This document shows positions 1-10,072 of a DNA stretch of 64,000 bases, in pieces. The stretch lies in contig NC_018942.1 in the NCBI RefSeq assembly GCF_000304475.1, positions 744,001 to 808,000 of the forward strand, written 5' to 3'. The number at the start of each line of letters is the position of its first letter. Positions within the stretch are counted from its first letter, which is position 1. This DNA comes from Kazachstania africana CBS 2517 (lineage: Eukaryota; Ascomycota; Saccharomycetes; Saccharomycetales; Saccharomycetaceae). The position numbers were made by a program, and so were the translations under genes. Below the pieces are notes generated by a model, which saw only the letters and a list, made by a program, of their open reading frames with translations, searched no databases and had not been told where the DNA came from.

Positions 1-171
1 TGTCTACAACACGTCGAAGCTGATGGTTTTAAGGAAATTCACTTCTTCGGTGACAAAACCATGGTAGGTGGTAATGATTATGAAATCTACGAAGATAAGA
101 GAACTATCGGACACTCCGTTACCTCTCCAAATGACACTGTCAAGATCTTAACCGAATTATTCGATTTATAA
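1..171 (+). CDS. SEC53: Phosphomannomutase, C-terminal 56 residues (5' part outside window)
   Basis: The first 171 bases read in frame 1 as the end of a phosphomannomutase. The visible motif FFGDKT followed by GGNDYEI and RTIGHSV is the conserved C-terminal cap/core region of the eukaryotic PMM family, and the protein stops at TAA 169-171. The enzyme interconverts mannose-6-phosphate and mannose-1-phosphate in the cytosol, supplying GDP-mannose for N-glycosylation, O-mannosylation and GPI anchors. The gene is convergent with FMP32, exactly as SEC53 and FMP32 are in S. cerevisiae, which supports the symbol. Only the tail is present, so nothing can be said about the active-site aspartates. Confidence 0.93.
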   Translation, partial: CLQHVEADGFKEIHFFGDKTMVGGNDYEIYEDKRTIGHSVTSPNDTVKILTELFDL

Positions 172-292
172 ATTTAGCTTGCTTCTTCAAGTTTTCTTTT
201 TTATCCTTTAATTGTTTTTAAACCATATAGCATTTCATGCCAGATATAACTTATATATATATTACTATCTATACAAATTAATATTAACGTCT

Positions 293-931
293 CTATGATA
301 ATAACCTTAAATACGCTAATACCAAAGCGAATGTACCAGTACAAACACCAATTAACCACTGCATGACTTGCGTTTTCACTGAATCAATCTGCATCTTCAT
401 ATTCGTCACTTCTTTATCTATTCTAGAATCAATTTCTTTAATTTGTAAATCAAATTTTGTACTCTCATCTTTAATACGCCCTTTTTCGAGCGATAAATCC
501 AACTTAAACCCTGCATTTGATTTAATTATATCCTCCTTCAATTTAGTTTTCATCTTCTCCAAATCGTTATGAACTCTTTCATACTCATTTTGAAGATTAT
601 AAAATTCTTTTCTATCTGAACTTAACAATTGATCTTTCAACTTAGCAAAATCAACGCGTTGCTGGTATGTCAACTGAATCAATCTTTCTCTCTTGGCTAA
701 ATCCTTGGAAACATGAACAATACCACTATGTATTGCATCAGTCATTATATCTATGAGAACTTGAGATTGCTCTGAAGTGAAATGTCCATCTTTCTTCAAT
801 TTTTCTTGTACAGAATTTGTATCTTTTATATGTGTAACTCCCCTATTTGAAATGAAATGACTGTTATGAAACCTCCTATAGAAAGGTTCAAATGAAGATC
901 CTTTCCTTGCCAACCCACCGCATCGTAGCAT
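293..931 (-). CDS. FMP32: Mitochondrial inner-membrane protein of the DUF1640/CCDC90 family
   Basis: A 212-residue protein starting at ATG 931. It has a basic, Arg-rich N-terminus fitting a mitochondrial presequence (residues 1-30), a long helical/coiled-coil middle (about 45-185, many Lys/Glu and heptad hydrophobics) and one C-terminal membrane segment (about 192-208). This is the layout of the DUF1640 (CCDC90/MCUR1-like) family. In S. cerevisiae Fmp32 is a mitochondrial protein linked to cytochrome oxidase assembly or proline metabolism; the exact role is unsettled. It is convergent with SEC53 and in the same orientation relative to RGD2 as in S. cerevisiae, but two extra genes now lie between FMP32 and RGD2. 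Confidence 0.9.
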   Translation of the reverse strand: MLRCGGLARKGSSFEPFYRRFHNSHFISNRGVTHIKDTNSVQEKLKKDGHFTSEQSQVLIDIMTDAIHSGIVHVSKDLAKRERLIQLTYQQRVDFAKLKDQLLSSDRKEFYNLQNEYERVHNDLEKMKTKLKEDIIKSNAGFKLDLSLEKGRIKDESTKFDLQIKEIDSRIDKEVTNMKMQIDSVKTQVMQWLIGVCTGTFALVLAYLRLLS

Positions 932-1067
932 CTTGCTTTAAAAACTTTATCTCTCTGTCGATGTTGACGTTTATTATTCGCTGAGCCGCACATTGATTTT
1001 ATCTTTTTTCGAACATGGTTAATGCTCCGGAAACTGGTCAATATTGAAAATCTATAAATGATAACTA

Positions 1068-3611
1068 CTATATAGTGGGCAATTCGCCCATATTATCATC
1101 AATTATGCTTGAAAATAGATCAAAATGAGACTCTAAGAATGGTGCCAAACTATCTACCTCACCGTATGCGTTCTTTCCTGGGGGAACTTCAACTGGTACG
1201 TCTGCTCTCACAATGATTTTATGTGACGAAAATAACAATTCAATTTTTTCTAGTAATGAGCTTGTGAAACGTGATAATGGTTCTGGATTGTGAGTATAAT
1301 AGTCTATATAGTCAGAATCCTGAGGACTTACACCCCATTTCATTGTTATTTTATCAATAATCTTTTCTGGTATATCATTTTGTGCTCTTTTCCAATACTT
1401 ATTTGTCACTTTCGATAATGCTTTAATATCAATCAAATAAATCAAGTATCTTGTCATCAATGTCACTTGGAACAATCCGAAATACTGCTCATCGAACTTT
1501 CTTGTTATAGTGTCAACTGTCATTTGAATATGATCCTGAACAGAGTTCAGCAATCTGCTAATTACACCAATATCTTCTTGGTTCACCACATTCAATCTTT
1601 CCATAATGTCTCGTCTGTAGCTCAGTCTCAATGAGAAGCTCATCTGAATTGTCCATATTTTAATCATAACAAATGAAACAAACTTGTTTAAAACATATTC
1701 ATGTTTCGAAGAAATTACTTTGGAGTAATTGCCACTCATATAAACGACTACTAGTTTTAGAACTCTTAAGTAGCAGTTTATGAGTTCGATGAAGAAAGCA
1801 TGGTATAAGTTCTGATATTCTGGCCATTCGATGGATGCTTTTTTCTCGAAGTAGTTCATTAAAACATTATAAATATTCATAAGACTTGAAAGGATCAAAA
1901 TATTCGCTTGTAAAATCTCCACATTTTCAATCTGTTTGACATTGAATTTTGCATTGTAGCATGTACATTCAGTCAGCAGAAAATCCTCTTGTTCATCTAA
2001 CTTACTCAGGGGGAACTTACACTCTGTAAACTCTTCTAATTGCTTGATATTTTCAATTATAACAGACAAGTTCTGAACAGCAGTTTCAGGAGAGCAACTA
2101 TTCATAAGCTGTACTAATAAGACATGCAATTGATACTTATTCTGACTCAAATCAAATAAATACTTGTCGATTTCAATAGTTGGATTGAATGTCCTGGAAA
2201 ATGAAACGGGGAGTAAACTACTTGAGTTTCTGTTTTTGGGTCTGATAAACATGTTCAAATATTTATAATCTTGTTCTGTGCAACCACCATCAGCTGTAAT
2301 TAACTGTAATTTTATTGATTGTAAACCGATCCATAACTTCCTACGGAATAGGAAATACGAATCACTTGGCATTTCTGTATTGAAACATCTCGTGAACTGC
2401 GAGGGTTCTTGAAATAATCCAAGAGTTGTAGAAAGTTCATTAAGGCATTTCAAAGTCAGGGCAAAATTGTGAGTTATATGCATTTCTGGATTTTCAGGAT
2501 TTAAATACTCGGAAATAAACAGGTATAACGATGAGCATAGTATTTTTTCACTTGTGTATTTAAACCCATTTAGTAAAGATAGTAGCCTTTGAGCATAGAA
2601 TTGCAATTGTTGGGCCCTTTCTAATGCTAATTTTGTTGGCACCTGTTCTCTTAAAGAAGGATTTCTTAATGTTACAACCATAATTGAAAGGAACTGTGTC
2701 AAATATTCCAGATTCAATCGTATGTTTTCGCCAAAGACATTAATCTTGTAACGATCTTCTGTATTCACCTCTAAAAGCTTCTTAAGAGAATTTTCAAACA
2801 AGTCTATTTCAATTAATGGATAAAATGGATAGACATCTTCATAAAACCTTTGCAACAATATTTCTGTCTTCGTTTTATCAAATAGCAGTGAGGATATTTC
2901 ACTGATTAGTCGCTCAATCAACAATATTAGTTTTGGATGCATTCTGTCCCCAATGGTATAAACCGAATCAAAATAATCTGTTGGGATTTGATTATTATCA
3001 TATGATGCATTTTGGACCCATTTGATTACAGCCTTTTCAATAAAGGCCAACGGACTGATTTCTCTCGAAGGGTCCACCAAAGTGGTTGATAAATTCGAGC
3101 CACTATTTGATAGATCGTTTGAAATCATACTCAGACGGTTTTGAATGTCTGTGAGAGTGCTGCCGTGAACTGAAGAACAGAACAGTCTCGTGTACGGATC
3201 GTACTGCCCCATGCTATGTGGTCCGAATGGAAAATCATAATATGTTTGATATCCGTGACTTAAGTACATATCCCTTGGATCCCATAGGTCCAGATTATCA
3301 GCTTGTTTTCCTTTTATTCGTGAAGTGTCCAACGTTAGAGTCAATGCCTCGGGTGATGAGATAGAATTTTCAATTAAAGTGGCATTGCTATGCCCACTAC
3401 TAGAGGCTGGAGAAATTTGGTTATTAGAGTGGCTCCTCATAGAGTTTTCATGAAGGCTATCTAGTGATGAATTAATTTCATATACACATTTCCTCTTGTT
3501 TTTGAGGCATCTGCCACATGAGGGTCTTTGCTTATCACATTTCAATTTTTGTGTCCTACATGTAACGCAAACATAAGAGGGCCTTATTTTTCTAAAATCC
3601 TTTTCAATCAT
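1068..3611 (-). CDS. Zn2Cys6 zinc-cluster transcription factor (847 aa), unnamed
   Basis: The reading frame continues upstream only through a TTG codon, so I take ATG 3611 as the start. That places the Zn2Cys6 binuclear cluster at the extreme N-terminus: cysteines 15, 18, 25, 32, 35 and 42 with spacing C-x2-C-x6-C-x6-C-x2-C-x6-C, including CRTQKLKCDKQRP. This is the DNA-binding domain of Gal4-type fungal regulators, followed by a long helical middle region typical of the family and an acidic C-terminus that may activate transcription. I cannot assign an S. cerevisiae orthologue; length and cluster would fit several members. It lies head-to-tail with an aldo-keto reductase (180 bp apart), and both interrupt the otherwise conserved FMP32-RGD2 adjacency. 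That it regulates its neighbour is inference only. Confidence 0.85.
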   Translation of the reverse strand: MIEKDFRKIRPSYVCVTCRTQKLKCDKQRPSCGRCLKNKRKCVYEINSSLDSLHENSMRSHSNNQISPASSSGHSNATLIENSISSPEALTLTLDTSRIKGKQADNLDLWDPRDMYLSHGYQTYYDFPFGPHSMGQYDPYTRLFCSSVHGSTLTDIQNRLSMISNDLSNSGSNLSTTLVDPSREISPLAFIEKAVIKWVQNASYDNNQIPTDYFDSVYTIGDRMHPKLILLIERLISEISSLLFDKTKTEILLQRFYEDVYPFYPLIEIDLFENSLKKLLEVNTEDRYKINVFGENIRLNLEYLTQFLSIMVVTLRNPSLREQVPTKLALERAQQLQFYAQRLLSLLNGFKYTSEKILCSSLYLFISEYLNPENPEMHITHNFALTLKCLNELSTTLGLFQEPSQFTRCFNTEMPSDSYFLFRRKLWIGLQSIKLQLITADGGCTEQDYKYLNMFIRPKNRNSSSLLPVSFSRTFNPTIEIDKYLFDLSQNKYQLHVLLVQLMNSCSPETAVQNLSVIIENIKQLEEFTECKFPLSKLDEQEDFLLTECTCYNAKFNVKQIENVEILQANILILSSLMNIYNVLMNYFEKKASIEWPEYQNLYHAFFIELINCYLRVLKLVVVYMSGNYSKVISSKHEYVLNKFVSFVMIKIWTIQMSFSLRLSYRRDIMERLNVVNQEDIGVISRLLNSVQDHIQMTVDTITRKFDEQYFGLFQVTLMTRYLIYLIDIKALSKVTNKYWKRAQNDIPEKIIDKITMKWGVSPQDSDYIDYYTHNPEPLSRFTSSLLEKIELLFSSHKIIVRADVPVEVPPGKNAYGEVDSLAPFLESHFDLFSSIIDDNMGELPTI

Positions 3612-3791
3612 GATAAAGCGCTGGTGATGGTACTCTTTTGCCAACTATTATGAATGTAGCATCGAAAGCTTATTTAATGATTTATGTCTTTCAGATTACT
3701 TACATAAGGAAAATGTCATTCCGACAAATATATCCGAGATGATTGCTCTCGGCCGAAACGTCTGTTCCGGTTTGAGTATTTATATAAGCAC

Positions 3792-4823
3792 TCAAAGTAT
3801 ATAGTTCTTTGGTTTATAGGGATCTTCTAGATATTTAAGCTCCTCATCTGTAAATGTGACGGATAGAGCACTTATCGCATCATCTACCCTCTCTGTCTTA
3901 CTGAGACCAATAATGGGTTGACAACCTTTACTCACCACCCAGGCCGTCGAAATCGCCGCCATCGACACACCTTTCTTTTCGGCAAGTTCTTCAACTCTTT
4001 TCACAATTTTAATATCGGACTCGAGGACATTATCTCTCAGTTTGTTTATTGTAAACCTGTCTGATTCAGATCTTAGGGATTTAGTACCAATTGGTCTTGT
4101 CAAGAACCCTCTGTGATTCGGAGACCATGGAGTTAAAGCAATATTATGTCTTTTGCAAAATGGAATCAATTCACGCTCATCTTCCCTATAGACAAGGTTG
4201 TACATTGATTGTGCGTTAACGAATTGAAACCAATTATATTTATCAGCGATAAATTGCATTTCGGCGAATTGGGTAGCCAACATTGATGATGCACCAATGT
4301 ATCTAACATGACCGGACTCAATTACATCATTGAGGGCTTTCATAGTTTCTTTGATTGGTGTTTCTGGGTCAAACCTATGGATTTGTAAGACATCGATGTA
4401 GGTACCAAGTCTAGCAATCGCCTTTTCTACGCCATCTAAAATGTGTTTACGTGATAGGCCTCTTTGATTCACGACATCTAATTCTTGCAGCTCACTCAAT
4501 GGGGTATTTGACTTAAGGTTCAAAGTTTCGTCAAATGGGAAAAAAATCTTCGTCATTATAACGACAGTCTCTCTCTTAATATTATACTTAACAAGGAACT
4601 CACCCAATAACTTTTCACTGAGACCATTAGAATAATAATCAGCCGTGTCAAAAGTGCGCAAACCTTTGTCATAACAGTACTTCAAAATGCCGAAAATCGT
4701 ATTCTTATCATCTTCAACCCATTCTGCCCAATTCTTGGACCCATAGGACATACAACCAACGATAATTGGTGAGATCTTCAAACCCGTGTTCCCAAAACTA
4801 ACTTGTTTGACAAAACCGGTCAT
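3792..4823 (-). CDS. Aldo-keto reductase, YPL088W-like
   Basis: A 343-residue aldo-keto reductase of the Tas/YPL088W (putative aryl-alcohol dehydrogenase) type, starting at ATG 4823. The catalytic tetrad is complete: Asp59 and Tyr64 (FDTADYYSNG), Lys92 (MTK) and His149 (LQIHRFD). The C-terminal GLSKTERVDDA stretch is the NADP-binding region. The family reduces aldehydes and ketones with NADPH in the cytosol; the real substrate cannot be read from sequence. Length matches S. cerevisiae Ypl088w. The gene sits between a zinc-cluster regulator and RGD2, where S. cerevisiae has no such gene. A TATA-like stretch (TTATATATG) lies about 70 bp upstream of the start. Confidence 0.9.
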   Translation of the reverse strand: MTGFVKQVSFGNTGLKISPIIVGCMSYGSKNWAEWVEDDKNTIFGILKYCYDKGLRTFDTADYYSNGLSEKLLGEFLVKYNIKRETVVIMTKIFFPFDETLNLKSNTPLSELQELDVVNQRGLSRKHILDGVEKAIARLGTYIDVLQIHRFDPETPIKETMKALNDVIESGHVRYIGASSMLATQFAEMQFIADKYNWFQFVNAQSMYNLVYREDERELIPFCKRHNIALTPWSPNHRGFLTRPIGTKSLRSESDRFTINKLRDNVLESDIKIVKRVEELAEKKGVSMAAISTAWVVSKGCQPIIGLSKTERVDDAISALSVTFTDEELKYLEDPYKPKNYIL

Positions 4824-5567
4824 ACTATGATTTTTTATTTTTCTCTTGTAGCTCTCAGCTAGTTCGAAGTCGGAACGAGAGTTGATGTTCTCGCCTTATA
4901 TATGTGAGATGAGATCACTGATTTTCGAGAAAGAAAAAAAAAGGACCATCAGGAAATATTATCAAAAATGATATACTTTTTTGATCTTCCTTGCTAAGGT
5001 TTTGGCATGAGCCAGTGCGTTATGCGGATAGCAGAGCACTTTGTTCTTGGGAGTTCTCTCTGTTGTTTCTTTTCACATTGCAAAATCAGACTGTATACAG
5101 ATTCGTTTAAGCAATGCAATTGCATTTCACTCCCAACAATTCTCTTATCTTATCAACTCTTTCCGTAGAAATTTTAACTATCTGTTCTACATGCTGCCTA
5201 TCATTTGTTTGTTTAATCTATATGACGTGGAAGTTGCTTAGATAACCAACCCGAGCCCGGATGCATTGAACGGAACTCTCTGCCAAGAATTAAAGGAGAA
5301 CGACAGACTGAAAATGAAGGGAAATGATGACGCCTTGTTTATTTTCTGAAATATATCATTACTACTATCAAGATCATGCATGATTTTGGTTCAGTGAAGA
5401 AAGAAGCAAACTGATTTTTCCAGACTAGAAATGTAGTCAGTCAGCTGAAGTAATTATCTGCTACAAATGCAGTCAAGCAACTCCGATCGAGAGTTCGATA
5501 TGTACAACCCGAGTAAAAAACAAAAATGCAGGTGTTATAAGGCAATGGATTATATAAAAATGGATAT
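4824..5567. other. Intergenic region, 744 bp, no gene recognised
   Basis: Lies between the aldo-keto reductase start and the RGD2 stop. It should hold the reductase promoter and the RGD2 3' UTR. Short open frames occur on both strands (for example 66 codons near 5041) but have no recognisable protein features. No tRNA, repeat or strong factor site was seen. Confidence 0.6.
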
Positions 5568-7721
5568 CTATTTGTTAGTGGCGTTTTGCCCCTTGAGCTC
5601 TTTGAAGATTCTCTTTTTATTGAGTAACAGGTCCTTAAATATTTCATAGCCCAATTGGTTGCCATTAAAGTCCTTCGCGTGGATAATACAGTTAGCAAAT
5701 TCCTTCGAAATATTTTCGGTAAACATTGTCGCTAACTCGTTGCTCACAATATCGGCATTTGTTTTCCTTTCACTTGGAGAACCCTCGTTATTAGCAGTAT
5801 CGATATCATCTTGATTTTTCTCTGTGATTTTGCCCATCTTCAATATTTTGATTAATCTGTAAAAATGTGTCATTACAGCGTTCAAAGTTGCAATATGTGC
5901 CATGGACATCGATGATAATGTTGTGAAGACACCCGTCACTCTTTTCTCTTTATTATCTTCGTCTTCAATGTCGTTAAGTGGCGGGTATTCCTTGTATACG
6001 ACAGATAGAATTTCAACCATTTCAGTTGGAATAACTGATTCAGGTAATTCCAAAAGATAAATTTTCAAGATACTAGCGATTGTACTGGGTGTACAGCCTC
6101 CCTCTTCAAAAAGTGACAAAATTTCTTGATCACTTTGGAACTGAATCTTATTCAATTTATTCCTTAGATCATGAGTAAGACTTAGTTTAACAGGATCTGT
6201 CCATATTGAGCAACGTATTTTGTCATTTTCCATTCCAGGATAAATACTGTCCATATATGAAAGAATGACAGTAACTAATAATGGCACTTTTTTCTTATCT
6301 AACCTACAACGTGTTTCTAGGTCAATACCAAAGTTCTGATAAATACCTGGATTGTAATAATTATTATACGTGATTGCCTTAGGTTGGAAGAGACCTGTGC
6401 TATAGTTCGAAATAATATTCAATATATCGGCTATAGGATCAATCTTGTTTTCAAAATCAATGATATTATCAACAAATAGTTTTAAAACGGAGATTTTATT
6501 GCTGATTGCTGAACAAAAATCAATTGTTGCTCTCTTTATGGCTTTCACTCTATCAAGTTCACATTTTTCCATAAATGCCAAATGATCGATCATCAGTTCC
6601 TCCACGGAACATCTCAAAGAATCCATTTTATTACATTCCTTGAAGTATCTCGAATCTGACGATTCTACATCATTCATTAATTTGAATAGTTCTTTCTCAC
6701 TATCCGTAAATTTGGCATCGTCCGTACTTTTGGTCTCAATTTTCTCAATATTGACATCAGATGTGCTATTAAAAAGGAACTTTTGCCTCAATGTTTCCAG
6801 TTTATTTTCATTGTTTTCTTCAACATTTGTTGGTATTTGAGCAAATTTGTAAGCGTAGTCCTTCCACTGGTACTGAAATTTTTTGGAATTGACAAATGTG
6901 TTACCAACACCATTGCAATATTTCAGAAAACCATAGTTCAAAAGATCCTGACCGAAATTTTCAGCCTTATCATAATCTTTGAATGACATTATCTCCAAAA
7001 TAAATTTGGTAATTTCGTGGCCACTGTTAGTATTTAACAGTGAATAATTGATGAAAGGTAATTTATATTCAGTTTTTGGCAACTTGGTAAGGAAAAGTTT
7101 CAAAGTCTCACGTAAAGTCTTGTAATCGAAATCAATAGGACCAAGTTTCCCAAAATTTTGATTTTCCTTTTCTTTCAACTTGTTTAATTCTATAGTTTTT
7201 TGTAAGTCAAGCGTTTTCATTGCGTTATCTAGTTGCATCTCATCATTGAAAGTTGATCTCTTAAAATCTTCCAACTTTTTACATTTATTGAAATAGTCCT
7301 TTTCCAATTTAGCAACGTAACTCTTGGATTTTTTAAAATTATCGACATTTTGGAAAAGAGTTTTTTCACTGTACTTTATCCTCTCTTTATGATCTTCACA
7401 CCACTGACTGAATGGTCGTAGCACGAGAGTTTCAATGTTGGATGCGATATTGATGTGTTCCCTACCTTCGGATTCTGTTTGTTCGACAATCCCTTCTAGA
7501 GCAATACGAACAGTATTTTTTGAATGGATGTCACTAACTTTATCGATGCCAGAATTCAGATTCAACAGCTGCTTACCGTAAGCCACTTCGAACTGCATCC
7601 TTGAGGCAAATAACTGTATAAACTGATTACATTGATCTGAACCATTATATAGTTCATTGAAAACTGTTTTTAAACCAACTGATGGATCATCAGACCAGAA
7701 ACTATCGGCAAAAGAGGGCAT
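5568..7721 (-). CDS. RGD2: Rho GTPase-activating protein with F-BAR, DEP and RhoGAP domains
   Basis: I start the 717-residue protein at ATG 7721. The frame runs 26 codons further upstream but reaches only a GTG, and the MPSFADSFW start fits the family and its length (about 714 aa in S. cerevisiae). The N-terminal half resembles an FCH/F-BAR module with an inserted DEP-like segment (about 220-297). A RhoGAP domain occupies about 462-670 (VPLLVTVILSYMD; ILKIYLLELPESVIP). In S. cerevisiae Rgd2 stimulates GTP hydrolysis by Cdc42 and Rho5 in polarity control. The position where RhoGAPs usually carry the arginine finger reads CSIWTDP, with Thr508 instead of Arg. It is divergent from EMP47, as in S. 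cerevisiae. Confidence 0.93.
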   Translation of the reverse strand: MPSFADSFWSDDPSVGLKTVFNELYNGSDQCNQFIQLFASRMQFEVAYGKQLLNLNSGIDKVSDIHSKNTVRIALEGIVEQTESEGREHINIASNIETLVLRPFSQWCEDHKERIKYSEKTLFQNVDNFKKSKSYVAKLEKDYFNKCKKLEDFKRSTFNDEMQLDNAMKTLDLQKTIELNKLKEKENQNFGKLGPIDFDYKTLRETLKLFLTKLPKTEYKLPFINYSLLNTNSGHEITKFILEIMSFKDYDKAENFGQDLLNYGFLKYCNGVGNTFVNSKKFQYQWKDYAYKFAQIPTNVEENNENKLETLRQKFLFNSTSDVNIEKIETKSTDDAKFTDSEKELFKLMNDVESSDSRYFKECNKMDSLRCSVEELMIDHLAFMEKCELDRVKAIKRATIDFCSAISNKISVLKLFVDNIIDFENKIDPIADILNIISNYSTGLFQPKAITYNNYYNPGIYQNFGIDLETRCRLDKKKVPLLVTVILSYMDSIYPGMENDKIRCSIWTDPVKLSLTHDLRNKLNKIQFQSDQEILSLFEEGGCTPSTIASILKIYLLELPESVIPTEMVEILSVVYKEYPPLNDIEDEDNKEKRVTGVFTTLSSMSMAHIATLNAVMTHFYRLIKILKMGKITEKNQDDIDTANNEGSPSERKTNADIVSNELATMFTENISKEFANCIIHAKDFNGNQLGYEIFKDLLLNKKRIFKELKGQNATNK

Positions 7722-8716
7722 ATTTAAAGTACTTCTCTCTTTATTTTCCTCTTTTGTGGTTACTATATTGAATCTATCATATAAAAGACACAATATCACT
7801 TACTCAAAGTTGCAAATATCTTATATTAAAAATAACGATGTTCTTGAAATTCTTTGCAGTTGAAACTTACAATTTTCCAGCCGGTTTCATCATTTTTTGA
7901 TGTCTTTCGCGTTCTATAAATAAATTTGACACTATATCTGCCCTGGCAGCAGATCATGATATCAAAGGTACATTTATATGTGAGTCCATCGTCTTCAGGG
8001 CATATGGTTCTTCGAAACAAGGGAAGTGATGCCTCATGAATGGCAACCTTTCAGGTGCGAGTCCACGGTGGCAAAAGGTGATAAAAGAGAATCGTAGATA
8101 TTTTTTCAGGATGATACAAAATGCATCCTGTCATATTGGTATTATTTCATCATAGTGGCTGTAGACCAGTGTTTATATAGCTTAAAAATGTAAAGGCAAC
8201 TCTTGGGGATTCCTAGTATCTCCTAAGGCCCTTACTATAGATAGAATTGTGCCATACCAGCAATTTAGCTATACTTCTGGCTTAGGACATGATTTTCTTG
8301 AAGTTTTATCCTGATCAAATAGCACCAGCCTCCACAAATCACTTCTGTTGACTAATATTGATGATATAATCATTGATCCCTCTAGAACAACGTTTTCATA
8401 ATGTCAAGACCCTAATTCTTCGGTGAAACATGCTTTCAAGCCCGGGAAAAAGGCATTACATCAATATTAATACACAAGTGTAGTCTAATCCCAGTGGTCT
8501 TGGCTATATATTAGCCTTGTCATGTTGGATTAATTTACATTTGCTTATACTGCTTCCAATTTAGGAAAGTCTGGTACGCATCAGGAAATTCTTACCGTAT
8601 ACGTTTGCCTCGCCTCACACAACATCGGATTTGAAAAAAGCAAGTTAAGAAGGTATAATTATAATTATAGAAACAGTTCGTTCACAAGTCTCCTCAAGAA
8701 ACAAGATACCTGTACA
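7722..8716. other. RGD2/EMP47 divergent intergenic region, 995 bp
   Basis: Holds the two divergent promoters. I see no tRNA, no convincing ORF and no transposon ends. One ACCCTAA (near 8408) resembles a single Tbf1-type site. An AT-rich TTATAATTATAATTATAG stretch shortly before EMP47 may serve its core promoter. Confidence 0.55.
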
Positions 8717-10027
8717 ATGCATCTCCTAACCGTTGTATTTCTGCAGCTATTATCAGTTTTTTGTGGTGCTCTAGCACATGGTGGAGCCAATGATCAGGCT
8801 GCTGCAAAACCAGTGGACAAGCTATCATTACCTGATTTGATTCATGCAAAATCAATTCCTTCCAATTGGGAATCAATTGATAATACTAAATTAGAAGAAG
8901 GGAGAATCATTTTAACTCCCTCTGCAAACTCTAAAGGTTCTCTCTGGTTAAAGTCCCCTTTTAAGTTGCAAAAATCTTTCACTGTCGAATGGACTGTCAG
9001 AAGTATTAATTACGTTGGCAAAACTAATGGTGGGATGGCTATGTGGTTCATTTCTTCAGATGATTACAAAAATGATAAGAGTCTTTACAATGGTCCTTCA
9101 AAATTTGATGGGTTACAATTGGCTATTGATAACAATGGACCTATGGGTCAATCCATTAAAGCTCAATTAAACGACAATAGCGAATCCTTAGCTAAAGCTG
9201 ATATTCACAGTAAAACATTTGGTTCCTGCTTGTTGGGTTATCAAGATGCATCTGTTCCTATCACAATTCGTCTGACGTACGATAATGATGATATAAACAA
9301 GAATCATCTTTTGAAATTACAAATCGATAACAAGGTTTGTTTCCAAACAAGAAAAATCAATTTACCAAATAACGTAGACTACTATATTGGTGTTTCTGCT
9401 GATAATGATAACACCAACGAATCATTTGAAGTGCTACAAATGAATTTTTATGATACCGTAATTGAAGATTCTTTGATTCCAAACGTTAATTCTATGAATC
9501 AACCAAAGCTTATAACTAAGATTGTTGATAAAGATACTGGTAAGGAAAAATTAGTTGATAAAGAAATTTTGGATTCTCAAAACACTCAAATCAGTAACTT
9601 TGAACTCTTTAAAAAAATGGATAAATTGGAAGGTGAAATATTATCAAATGATATTAGTTCCTTAGAAACAAAGATCAACGAAATTGCTAGTATTCAAGAT
9701 GAATTGACTAAAGCTGTTCTTGAATTAGGTAAGCACTTGCAACAAATCACTTCTGGTAATGGTAATGGAAAAGAACACCCTGATACTAAGGAAGAATTCA
9801 AAGATTTTATCGCAATGAATGAAAAATTAGAGAAAATGTTGGATGAACAAGCTAAAATCAGAGAAGCTACCAAACAACAACAGCTATTTCATAGCAATGG
9901 CCCACAAATTGATGAAATTGTAAGAAAGTTAACTTTCTGGATTATTCCTCTTATTGTCATAATGCTTGTCATGGTGTATTACACCTTTACTATTAGAAGA
10001 GAAATTACCAAAACAAAGTTACTATGA
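8717..10027 (+). CDS. EMP47: L-type lectin cargo receptor of COPI/COPII vesicles
   Basis: A 436-residue type I membrane protein. It has a signal peptide (about 1-20, ending GALA), an L-type lectin domain (about 35-250), a coiled-coil stalk (about 290-395), one membrane segment (about 407-426) and a short cytosolic tail RREITKTKLL. The KTKLL ending is the dilysine retrieval signal of S. cerevisiae Emp47, favouring EMP47 over its paralogue EMP46. The protein cycles between ER and Golgi and helps export certain glycoproteins. Neighbours RGD2 (divergent) and SWP82 (convergent, 45 bp between stops) match S. cerevisiae chromosome VI order. Confidence 0.94.
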   Translation: MHLLTVVFLQLLSVFCGALAHGGANDQAAAKPVDKLSLPDLIHAKSIPSNWESIDNTKLEEGRIILTPSANSKGSLWLKSPFKLQKSFTVEWTVRSINYVGKTNGGMAMWFISSDDYKNDKSLYNGPSKFDGLQLAIDNNGPMGQSIKAQLNDNSESLAKADIHSKTFGSCLLGYQDASVPITIRLTYDNDDINKNHLLKLQIDNKVCFQTRKINLPNNVDYYIGVSADNDNTNESFEVLQMNFYDTVIEDSLIPNVNSMNQPKLITKIVDKDTGKEKLVDKEILDSQNTQISNFELFKKMDKLEGEILSNDISSLETKINEIASIQDELTKAVLELGKHLQQITSGNGNGKEHPDTKEEFKDFIAMNEKLEKMLDEQAKIREATKQQQLFHSNGPQIDEIVRKLTFWIIPLIVIMLVMVYYTFTIRREITKTKLL

Positions 10028-10072
10028 TCAAACTACGCATATACTTTTGAATATATATATTTATAAATAATT

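Noticed and set aside
5041..5241. 66-codon + strand ORF between the aldo-keto reductase and RGD2
   Set aside because: Begins at a TTG, has no recognisable domain, and random frames of this size are common in gaps of this length.
7722..7799. 26-residue N-terminal extension of RGD2
   Set aside because: It begins at GTG; the internal ATG at 7721 gives the family start and length.
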